Positions 54,242 to 64,000 of a stretch of 64,000 nt of DNA are shown here, in pieces. The notes beneath the pieces are model-generated. The model was given only the letters and a program-made list of their open reading frames with translations. It searched no databases and was not told where the DNA came from. Within the stretch, counting starts at the first letter, position 1. Each line of letters starts with the position of its first letter. Source of the stretch: Tethya wilhelma (Eukaryota; Porifera; Demospongiae; Tethyida; Tethyidae); the NCBI GenBank assembly GCA_964030475.1, contig CAXIPT010000003.1, forward strand, positions 7,206,453-7,270,452. The letters run 5' to 3'. Position numbers and translations under genes: made by a program.

Positions 54242-56590
54242 ATGAGTACAAATGTAGCAATACGACAAGGAGTTGTCAGGAGAAACTCAGGCAACAATCA
54301 GGAAGAAACAAGTCAAAAGCCAATAGCTTTTGGCAACATCACACTCCTAAAGACAAAAACCATTGGAATTGGTTCATATGGGATAGTTTGTAAAGCAATG
54401 TGTGATGAGCTGCTCTGTGCAGCAAAAATTCTCCACAAAGCTCTTTTTGATCCAAGTCTACAAAGCTCTGTTACATCCAAGAAAGAGCACAGGCTCCCAA
54501 TAAAAAGGTTTGAACAGGAGTGTGAGTTTATGAGTGCAATAAGGCACCCAAATATAGTCCAGTACCTGGGAACCTACCAAGACCCTGAGAGTGGGTTACC
54601 AGTCTTACTGATGGAGCTCATGGATGGCAGTCTAGGAGATTTTCTAGAGAGCTCAAGTCATCCCCTCCCTCTTGACATGCAAGTCAAGTTTTCCCATGAC
54701 ATTTCATTGGCTATATCTTTTCTCCATTTTAATGGCATCATACACCGGGATCTCTCAAGCAACAATGTGTTAATGTGTGGAAATGTGAAAGTAAAAGTGA
54801 CAGATTTTGGAATGGCAAAGCTAAGTGACCTAAGCCCAAAACAAAGCAGTGTCTCTTATACAATGTGTCCAGGTACGGATGTTTACATGCCACCTGAGAC
54901 TGCAAAAAGCCGACCAGTTTATACAGAGAAAATTGACTGCTTTGCAATCGGTGTGCTCATCATTCAAATTGTGACCAGAAAGTTTCCAGAACCGACTGAT
55001 CGGCGTAAAAGCATACAGATACAACATCCAGAAATTGCTGGCGGAAGAGTTGAAATTACTATATCAGAAATTGAGAGACGAGAAAGCGACATTGAACTAG
55101 TTGATCCTAAGCACCCTCTTCGAGCAATTGCCCTTGAGTGCATTAAAGATAAAGATACTGAACGGCTGTCATCTCAAGAGCTGTGCCAAAGAATATCGGC
55201 TCTGATAGACCAATTGCATAGCCAAAAACAAATCGAGTCTGAATCAGATGAGGATGAAGAATATGTAGATCAGGAAGAGCAACTTCACGAACAATACAAA
55301 GTAGAGATGAAGTCAGATCTAGAGGCAAAAAGTGTTCTATTGGAGTTGATACAAGAGCTGAAACAGGAAAAGCAGGACCTTATTGAAGAAAAAGATAATG
55401 CCATACAAAAATACAAGGAGATTATCAGAGAGAAAGAGGAACAGCTCAAAGAAAGTCAGAAGCAAGTGCTTCGGCTGCAAGCTCGCTGTATTACAAAAGA
55501 ATTAGACAGAGAGATCAGTTTAGATTTATCAACAGAAATGGAGTCAGAATCAACCAATTGCTTGGTTGCTGAAGAGACAACTGACACTGGTACAGATTTG
55601 GTCGACTCATATGTTAAGGAAAGCATTAAGTTATACTGGTACAACACCAGCAAGTCACCATATAAGATGTGCAGAAAATGTGATGCCACTGAAGACGCCA
55701 CTGGCATGGTCTACTTCAGAGCAGCTGGACCTGAACACATTTACTCCTACAATTCAGTTCATGAAACCTGGAACCAGCTTCCCGATTGCCCAGCAAAGAG
55801 CTCTTCCTTAGCATGTTTAAACGGGTACTTAACAAGTATTGGTGGAACCATTGGTGGAATGGTCACCAATCAGCTAATAAGTCTCACAGGAAAAGGTGTT
55901 AAACTGAGTTGGAAGGAGATTTTCAAACCAATGCCGACAAACAGAACTGAAGCAGTAGTCATAGCCTTCAATAACACCCTCATTGTTGCAGGAGGAACCA
56001 ACAACGACCACAAGATACTGAAAGTCATAGAAATAATGGATATCCCAAATCAAATATGGTCCACAGCAGTTAATCTACCCATACCACTAATGAGTGCCTC
56101 CACTACAATCTGTGGTGACTATGTCTACATGTTGGGTGGCTGGAGCAAGAAGATGACACCATCCCATTCTGTTTACCGATGCTCACTAGCCAGCCTTATC
56201 AACACTTGTGAAAATGTTGCAGAGCTTAGAAAATTGAAAAGATCAAAATCTTTGCCATCACTCATCCATGAACTTAGCTTTGAATCTCCTGACTCTCTCT
56301 GGGAGAAACTGCCTAGCCTTCCAGTCACTCGATCCACTTGTGTCACACTATACGACCAACTCCTTGTCATTGGTGGAGATGATTCAAGATACACACCCAC
56401 AGGTGACATTCGAGCATACAATGAATCATCCAAAACTTGGGAGACTATTGACAAGATGAAAGTTTCTCGCTATCGTTGTTTTGCTGCTGTCCTTCCTGGT
56501 CCCACTAACCAACTAATGGTTGTTGGTGGACTAACCTCTCGAATTGGCTCAGTTGGAACTGACTCCATGGAGATGGCTATTGTTGTCTAG
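54242..56590 (+). CDS. Protein kinase - coiled coil - Kelch protein, single exon (782 aa)
   Basis: The kinase domain occupies residues ~35-330: Gly-rich loop IGIGSYGIV (41-49), lysine in CAAKIL (K62), EQECEFMSAIRHPNIVQYLG, catalytic loop IIHRDLSSNNVLM (HRD 168-170), DFG 188-190, and PPE for APE at 217-219. All key catalytic residues are present. The HRDLSSNN loop and general look suggest a tyrosine-kinase-like (TKL) serine/threonine kinase. A coiled coil spans about 335-440. Residues ~465-782 are a Kelch-type propeller (ACLNGYLTSIGGTIGGMV, LIVAGGTNNDHKILKVIEIM, LPSLPVTRSTCVTLYDQLLV, QLMVVGGL). No introns in 2.3 kb. A homologous propeller lies in the gene at 39584-43548. Substrates are unknown. 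Confidence 0.9.
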   Translation: MSTNVAIRQGVVRRNSGNNQEETSQKPIAFGNITLLKTKTIGIGSYGIVCKAMCDELLCAAKILHKALFDPSLQSSVTSKKEHRLPIKRFEQECEFMSAIRHPNIVQYLGTYQDPESGLPVLLMELMDGSLGDFLESSSHPLPLDMQVKFSHDISLAISFLHFNGIIHRDLSSNNVLMCGNVKVKVTDFGMAKLSDLSPKQSSVSYTMCPGTDVYMPPETAKSRPVYTEKIDCFAIGVLIIQIVTRKFPEPTDRRKSIQIQHPEIAGGRVEITISEIERRESDIELVDPKHPLRAIALECIKDKDTERLSSQELCQRISALIDQLHSQKQIESESDEDEEYVDQEEQLHEQYKVEMKSDLEAKSVLLELIQELKQEKQDLIEEKDNAIQKYKEIIREKEEQLKESQKQVLRLQARCITKELDREISLDLSTEMESESTNCLVAEETTDTGTDLVDSYVKESIKLYWYNTSKSPYKMCRKCDATEDATGMVYFRAAGPEHIYSYNSVHETWNQLPDCPAKSSSLACLNGYLTSIGGTIGGMVTNQLISLTGKGVKLSWKEIFKPMPTNRTEAVVIAFNNTLIVAGGTNNDHKILKVIEIMDIPNQIWSTAVNLPIPLMSASTTICGDYVYMLGGWSKKMTPSHSVYRCSLASLINTCENVAELRKLKRSKSLPSLIHELSFESPDSLWEKLPSLPVTRSTCVTLYDQLLVIGGDDSRYTPTGDIRAYNESSKTWETIDKMKVSRYRCFAAVLPGPTNQLMVVGGLTSRIGSVGTDSMEMAIVV

Positions 56591-56741
56591 TTAATTAGTA
56601 ATACACACATATTAAATTAAAATTACTTTTTTTCTGTATAGCAGTTATACACTGCAGTCAGTATTTATGGGCAAAATTAACTTCTTTCCTAACTATTGAT
56701 TATAGCTACATTTAAAATAACAAATGTTTGCTCTTATAGTT

Positions 56742-57146
56742 TTATTGTAATGCTACATTAATTGTCATTGACTGTTGCTCATGATCAAATGCTCCAATGT
56801 GAAGGTAACCTGCCATAGACTCTAGAGTGCTAGAGATCTTCTCAACCAAGTACGAGAAAGTTGGTCGTTCTGCTGGTTGAGTCATCCAACATTGTAGCAC
56901 AATGGAATAGCTATAATTATATGTAAGAGTACATTCACATAATAGACATGAATTTTCTGGTATAAAGCCATACTTAATCTCAGACTTACATTTCACCACT
57001 GCAGGCCATGTTGGAGGGTTTTTCCATCCTGTAACCACTCTCCAGCATTGACAACAACCTAGTGGGGTTTGTGCCTGCATAGGGTGCCTTTCCACCACTG
57101 AATACCTCCCAACAAGTGACACCATAAGCCCACTATCTCATATGAG

Positions 57147-57186
<40 letters not shown>

Positions 57187-58433
57187 ACAATCATAACTTG
57201 TACACAAACTTAACATAGCTGAAGTAGTACTTACAACATCAGATTTTTCAGAGAAGACACAATCTGTAAGGCTCTCTGGTGCTAGCCAATTGACAGGGAG
57301 CTTGATGGCATCACTCTTGTCTTGGCGGAAGTAATCTTTGGTTTCTAGTTGCTCAGCTAACCCAAAATCAGCCACTTTTATAACATAGTTCATGTCAATC
57401 CTGAGAGACGAACATGTTCCATTCCTTTAGCAATTTGGAGACACATGTCCAATAGTCGCTTAAGAGCAACCGATACCTGTATAGATAAGATAATCACCTA
57501 TAAGAATCATGCTAATGTAGAATATTGTTTACATACAATTTCTTCCTTGTTACTGGCATGACAATCAGGTGGTATGACTAGGTTGGTCCTTTCAGCACGG
57601 AGATAAGACAGCAGACTACCATTGTCCATGAAGGGCATGACAAGGAATGGGGTAGGCCCACCATCCAAGCACACACCCGCAAGAGACACTACATTAGGAT
57701 GATCAAACTGCTGCATTTTGAGGCATTCCTTGAGTAGCCCATCAACCAACAACTCATCAAAGAAACCTGGGATGAGATAATATAGTGATAGGTGCATGGA
57801 TTCTATTCAGGTCATTTAGCCCATGGGCATTATACTATAGTCCTATAGAATAAACAAACCTTTCAATGTTTTCACAGCAACAATGCCTACAACTGTTTGG
57901 CCAAGATCCTTCATCAAGTGTGCTTTATACACCACTCCAAATTCACCTTGTATATGTGTGTACATGTGACATGAGTGTATTTATATACAGCAACTTTTAT
58001 AGAGCAATGTCAGGAGTACATAAGTAGGAACAGTGTGATCACTGGCAAACCTTGTCCAATCGTCTCCAGAATTCTGAGATTGGCAGAGTGAACCAGGAGG
58101 TCTTGATGAATATCTCTTACTACTTCACTGGAGCTGTGTACTTTGAAGAGCTTTAAGTCTTTAGTTCGGTCTTCAGTTGAATAGGAAGTGACTTGAGATT
58201 GTGACTTTGAATCAGTTGTGTGATCCAACCTAAGACCAAATTTGATTTGAAACATTTGATAGTAACACAACTAATAATTATTTTACCTGAGCCGCTTTCT
58301 TTGGGTATAACAGTAAAATCGGAATAAACAGCACAATGCCGCCAATACAGATACAAGAATAACCAGTACTCCAGTCACTGTAGCTCCCAAAATGATTTCA
58401 ACCTGATAGCTTGTTGGTGTTGTTTCTGTGCAC

Positions 58434-58477
<44 letters not shown>

Positions 58478-58478
58478 N

Positions 58479-58565
<87 letters not shown>

Positions 58566-61500
58566 CACTGTTGTGCACATTCATGAGACACTTTAATCAA
58601 CACCTATATATGTACCTTGACATGCTATTCCTTCAAATGAGTGGAACCCAGGCAAACATACACAAGAAAATGAGCCATTTTTGTTCACACACTGAGTTGA
58701 GATTGTACAGTTGTGGCTATTTTGTATACACTCATCAACATCTGCAAATAGTAAAAATGAAACCATCCACGCAAGAGTTCGACACATATTATACCACATT
58801 CTGGATGCAGTTTCAAAGAGTCACACTTACCAGCATGCAGGTATATGCATATAATACTACATGTACCTTCACAAATTGTTCCATTTCCTTCATAGCCAGT
58901 AAAACACACACAGTGATAGCTACCATTAGTATTGACACAGTAGGCATTCACATCACATACAAGTTCATCAATTTCACATTCGTCAATGTCTACATACAAA
59001 TGTAAAGCAACTTGTATGAGCCTTGGACACCAGTTTGTTGACTAATGCTTGTTCTTGTACGAGCCTAGCTCCATATGGTAATATCCTGCATACCTATGCA
59101 TACAGACTTATTATCAGTCCAGCTTCCAGTCTGTTGGCAAGTCGTGTAAGCTTCCCCAACAAGCTCATAACCACTGTCACAGATGAAGGTGGCAGTGCTA
59201 TTGTATACCAGTGAGGAGACAATGACCCCACCATTAGAGGGACGCGTGGGAGGGCCGCAATCCACAACTACAGTTGAAATGTAAATGTAATGAAGTTATT
59301 TAGGGGAATTTTGTAGTAAATTCATGTACTCACCTTCACACGTTGCTTCATCAGCGTGAAGCCTGTAGCCTGTTCTACAGTCACAGTGGTGAATACCATG
59401 GGTATCCTTGTGACAGATTTGAGTGCAGTTGTTGGTTACTCCATCTTGGCAGTGAGTCGGAGCTATACAGGAGAGAAGGTTTGATCTACCTCCGTACTTC
59501 TTCAATAAACACATTTCAACCGTGTACTCACCACAAGGAGAAACCTTAATGCTTTTGGTATCCACTCCAAAGTGATTCTTTAGACTACAGGAGAACACCA
59601 GGGAGACATCTTTGTTGCTGAGATTGAATGTGTCGTATATCTCTGATACAGATGTCAGTGGTCCAAATGACAAGGTGTGGTTTCCTCTTAGGAAGTGAAC
59701 AATACTGTAGTCAGTCTCTATTTCCTGCAGTGACTGATTAAGAGTGTCTAGGCTGTAGAACCACTGGAGCAAATGAGGCACCATGGTGTGTGTTGATTCA
59801 CAGTGAAGAGTGAAGTTCAGCTCTTCTGTCAAATTCTCCAAGCAAAAGCTATTCCTCAAGTCAACACTATACTCGAGCAGGTGGTTTGGGATTTCTGAAA
59901 CAAACAGACCAACAGTAACAACAGTCACGTATATTTAGAATCATTTTTTGTTTCAGTAACCTACCTTTTTTTAACAACTGTATCTCTGGTGCTAAATTGG
60001 ATGCATCTAGTCAAAATTGCACACGCAAAGGATTAATTGTTTGAAAATGTGCAAAAGGTGTGTTGTCCGTCTCTTACCATTAACTTGATAAAGATAGAGG
60101 CCTGGTATTCCAACATTGCTTGACTGCACAAGATTTAGTTGCTGAACTGCATCACCAGTTTGTGATTCTGGTAGCATAAAGAACTGGCTACCATTTGCAT
60201 TCTTAAAGCCAATGTTTATGTCTTGATCAATCCAGTCAATGTGATTGTAAATTAGAAACAGAAACGACTCATTGCCACCAGTAGCTATGGCAGCTTGAAA
60301 TGTATTCCTCTTCTGTCAAAGTAACGATGAAATCAAATCAAATTTCTGACAAACTATAAATAAAGAGTAATGGTTACTTTAGTACCTGAGTACTTTCACC
60401 AAATCCGGCAACATTATCCCATGTAGCTACAAACACATTTTCCAGATTTACATCTGTTGAAAGACCAGCAGCATATTGTATCAGCTCTGCTGCATGGAGC
60501 AATGGTGTTGATTCATTTGCCTGATAGTAGAATATCTCTCCATGTCCGTCACTAATATCAACATCGGCCCAGAATGGAGCAATGAGTGGAACGGGTGGAT
60601 CATCAGCGAACTCATCTGGAACATGAGTAGTGTGAGGTTCCCGGAACGACAGAAGTCCATTGGTGTTGAGCTGTAATAGAACACAGCATCGTGTTTCAAT
60701 CTACATCACAGCATAGTGTTACAGTCTATATCACAGTATAAGTCCTGTTTAGACATAATCCTGCATGTCACATACAAACAAAACTGTCTCCTCTTCTCCA
60801 AAGAAAACAATGTGATAGTCTAGGACAATAGCTGGAGGAGAAAAGTCATCTAGGTCTTCCTCAACAAAACTCGATATGTTTTGATTGCTCTCACCATATG
60901 GAAAGGTAATATCTGATAATAAAGGGTAAAAAAAATTGATATCCATTATGATAAGAACAAGAACTGAATTTATTATTTTACGAGTGCTATACCATTTGCA
61001 AGTATTGTGACAGTGGCTACATCAGGAAAAATGAAAATCTCAACTGCAGTTTCAGAGATGGCCGCCAAGTGCATTGAGAAATACTCAATGTGCTCATAGT
61101 GAGCATCATCAGTGACTAATACTTGGAAGCACTCCCTTCGTCTAGTGTTTTCAATGACAATCAGTGAGCTTGGATTTTGTCCATCAATTTTAAAATAGTC
61201 ATCCTCATCTGAGGTATAGATAGAAGAGGTCAACAAACATCTTAGGAAAACGTCACTGGCTTACCAGCTGTTCCTTCAACTGTAGCAACTTGGAGGATCA
61301 TTCTATCCACAGGAAATACCAGTGCTGGTTCAAGAGCAAGAGTCACACAGACTTTAAGACTTTCATCAGCTTCATCAACAATATAGGATATCCTCTCAAA
61401 ACCAATAGTAAGCTCTACAGCAAGAGATAAATTATGTGAACATTATGGCAGCCAATGAGTGTACCATGATATATGCATGCAATACTTACGTATGCACATG

Positions 61501-64000
61501 GGTTCACTGTTGGTCCAGTTGCCATCAGCACCACAGATTCTTGAGCTGTTGCCAAAGAGTGTATAGGCTTCATCACACACATAGGTAGCATTGGTGTTAT
61601 AAGATGTAGAAGAGTACACTGCAACACCATTTTCAGGATCAGACAAAGGCCCACAGTCTACAGCAGAGATAAACTAGTGTCAACAATTTAGCATCCAGTC
61701 CTGCCAAAGGCTGTGGACTACTAACACTCTCAGTCATTTAATTCACTACAAAAAACACACACACAAAACATTCAAATTTACTAACTTCGACTGATGCATG
61801 TAGGTTGACTGCCATCCCAAGTTCCATTGTTGATATGACACATTCTGACTGGCTCTCCTCTCAATGTGTAGCCTTGATTGCATTCATAGGTGGCACTGAT
61901 GCCCAATTGCGAAGAAGAAATATGAACAACTCCGTTAAAAGGATGAAACAAATAACCACAGCCTAGACGTAAAATAGTGTATGCATACAGGCATTTGTGA
62001 AGGGAGGTTGATTGCTTGCTTGCTTGATTATAGTATCCTTACCTTCACAAAACGGCTTACTCCCAGACCAAATTTGGTCTTCCAAGCATGTCCTATTGTC
62101 ACTGCCACCAATTCTATATCCAAGGTTGCAAGAATATACTGCTACAAACATATCTTTACCACTTTCTTCATCACTTGTAGAGGATATCTGTACAGCACCA
62201 TTGGCAGGAGGCAACAGTGGACCACACCCTACATCACATTAAAAGTTTTATATTAAGAGTCCTGCATATGCTGCAGCTGCACACATATACCTGTATCACA
62301 TGTTGGAGCACTCCCCGTCCAGTTCCCACTAGCCTGACATGTTCTGGTGTCTTCTCCACTGAGCTTATACTCACTCTCACAAGTGTAGATGGCTACTATG
62401 GTCTTGACGTCAAGAGGGGAAGGAAACATCTGTACAAAGCCATTGATGGGAAACTCCAGAGGACCACAGGCTGTGATGGGAACATATAGTGTGTAAACAT
62501 GTCAACTTAGCAAATTACAGTCCATAGACAGCTTTAATTAGAACTACACTTGCTGCACTAGTAAAGCCTTCAATTTGAAGAGGGTGGCCTGGTGGCTTAG
62601 TCAACAATGACATGGGTAGCTAGGTGGTTTAAGTCCCAAGTGCACTAGCTGGTATTTATTTTATATTTCCCCCTTTGAGCCCTGCCTAGGTAGGAATTGA
62701 TCAATAAAATAACCTTTGGAGCGGATGTAAAGCTGTCAAGCCATTGAACCATGTAAACCGAAATGGGAACTTTACTAAAACTTTTAACAAAGGACAAATT
62801 AACAAGCCTTATACTGCTGGGAGTTTCAACTATACAGTGAGTCAATGAATTCACAATATATGGCACTTATAGGTTTAAACAATACCTGGTAGAATACAGT
62901 CTCCATCAGGATCTTCAGGATTCTCCACGTAACCAGGCAAACACTCTCCACATCGAACACCAATTAATGTCAGTATACACCACCTATTTGGTGGACAGCC
63001 ACCATTGTACGGAGGTAGACACTTATCTATGAAATTGTAGTAAACACAACTGCATGTTACGATACTGCATGTAATAGACATGAGCACTCACTTTCACAGA
63101 GTATGTTGGTTTCATCTCTGCCATTAGTACAATCTGCAACACCATCACAAAGTGCACCAATGCTCACATTTTCATGTGAAAATGTATCACACACAAAATA
63201 GGAACCAAGACTGGGATCTGAACCTGAAAAATAATGACAAAAGTTATAAACAGAAAACAACTAACTAAGTAGACTATGTAACTTACAGATTAACTCCATG
63301 CCATATCCTTCATCCTCATGAGAACCACATATCTCAGTCCCATCACAGAGTTGTGACCAGTTAAAGCATTGAACACTTCTAGCATCAAACGCATGTGGAC
63401 AGGAGAGATTGTCAGAATATGACCTTCCAGGGCGAGGAGGATTTTGAACACCACAAGGGTCAGTTCTACTGATGTCTAGTAAGTGGTTAAGTAGCAAGCA
63501 GTCTCCTCTAGGCCACAAAGGGTCTTCCACATAACCAGGCAAACAGTTATCACACCGAACACCAGTGATGGATGTGAATGTACAGGTTCTTGTACGTGGA
63601 CACCCACCATTGTGAGGTTGCTGGCATGGATCGGCAATGCAGTCTCTTCCGGGGAAATGTAAATTCTCAACATACCCCGGCAAGCACTCACCACACAAGA
63701 CACCAGATGGACCCGATGCTTGACATGTCCTAGTGCGTGGACAGCCACCATAGTACCCTAACAAACATCTATCTATAGAACAAATGACACCACTTGGATT
63801 ACAGTGCTTGGTGCTCTTATATACGTAACTTACTCTCACAAAATGCATTGGTTTCATCAGTGCCATCAAAACAATGAGGGAAACCATCACAGAGAAATGG
63901 AAATGCAACAAAAAAATTCAGCATCTGTCCATTTTCACAGACAAATGTCGCAGTTCCTCTATCCACAAAACTATCACCTGTAATACACAATGCAATGTCA
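56742..64000 (-). CDS. Large receptor tyrosine kinase with LDLa, sushi, Calx-beta, NIDO, Ig and EGF domains (5' part beyond window)
   Basis: About 24 exons read right to left. An LDLa domain (63834-63977) is followed by cysteine-rich CGECLPGYVE repeats and two more LDLa-like domains (63092-63772, 62886-63026). Four sushi domains follow (62291-62470, 62043-62228, 61796-61962, 61490-61657), then Calx-beta (60993-61414). The NIDO domain (60078-60912) contains LNTNGLLSF and PLIAPFWADVDI. An Ig-like domain (59532-59894), EGF (59334-59462), sushi (59094-59267) and two calcium-type EGFs (58867-58989 DIDECEIDELVC; 58616-58741 DVDECIQNSHNC) lead to the membrane span (58287-58425: GVLVILVSVLAALCCLF). 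The kinase has GQGEFGVVYKA, VAVKTLKG, VADFGLAE and NWLAPESL. The HRD catalytic loop is missing at ~57395-57420. The stop is at 56742. Confidence 0.88.
57147..57181 (+). repeat. (GT)n microsatellite in receptor kinase intron
   Basis: About 35 bases of GT repeats between kinase exons 56990-57132 and 57235-57476. Confidence 0.9.
58437..58561 (+). repeat. (GT)n microsatellite with one N
   Basis: About 125 bases of GT with a single N at 58479, in the intron just upstream (on the minus strand) of the transmembrane exon. The overlapping long ORFs are artefacts. Confidence 0.97.
62582..62660 (+). repeat. Possible tRNA-derived SINE head
   Basis: GGTGGCTTAGTCAA resembles a pol III A box and, ~30 bases on, GGTTTAAGTCC resembles a B box. 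No cloverleaf was confirmed and no anticodon loop is convincing. It lies in the 415-base intron 62471-62885 of the receptor kinase, which shows nothing else. Confidence 0.35.

Noticed and set aside
57395..57420. An intron hiding the missing HRD motif of the receptor kinase
   Set aside because: Only about a dozen bases separate the conserved flanks, too short for any intron, and no donor is present.
58375..59005. ORFs of CVCVCV / HTHTHT repeats
   Set aside because: Translation of a GT microsatellite containing an N; the real exons lie on the minus strand beside it.

Overview
The window looks like the genome of an early-branching animal, most probably a demosponge such as Amphimedon (inference; no species marker was searched). 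The evidence is a compact gene layout with many short GT-AG introns, typical animal families (DIS3L2, WDR24, PSMD13, FEM1, TRAF, a receptor tyrosine kinase, ANK-ROCO-death proteins), an AT-rich background, many small inverted-repeat transposons, and one assembly gap (51192-51704).

Layout. 1-10925: DIS3L2 exoribonuclease on +, its 5' end probably before the window. One 4.4 kb intron holds a decayed Ty3/gypsy-type pol and two copies of a small CaaX-box ORF; another holds a U1 snRNA-like gene; the last holds a 917-bp inverted-repeat element. 11277-18308 (-): two FEM1-like ankyrin genes, the first frameshifted and the second intact, with a secreted cysteine-free protein gene between them. 18411-24187 (+): WDR24 (GATOR2), divergent from FEM1. 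24286-27459 (-): two tandem EF-hand genes with matching exon lengths. 27710-32354 (+): PSMD13/Rpn9, divergent from the EF-hand pair.

33161-43548: an ANK-Roc-COR-death protein gene (+), tail to tail with a death-domain/coiled-coil/Kelch gene (-). 43549-46243 holds a LINE 3' end, a foldback element and a Kelch pseudogene fragment. 46244-47725 (-): a TRAF-like protein with a membrane span. 47926-52862: repeats of one composite element, split by a DD34E transposon that carries a second convergent ORF, plus the gap. 54242-56590 (+): a single-exon kinase/coiled-coil/Kelch gene. 56742-64000 (-): a large receptor tyrosine kinase running off the right edge.

How they fit. The first half is mostly housekeeping: RNA decay, nutrient signalling to TORC1, proteasome lid, and a likely CUL2 substrate receptor. 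The second half is rich in signalling and death-fold modules. The most interesting signal is one Kelch propeller found behind a death domain, behind a kinase, and as a broken fragment, all within 17 kb. This suggests local module shuffling in a possible innate-immune or apoptosis-type locus (inference).
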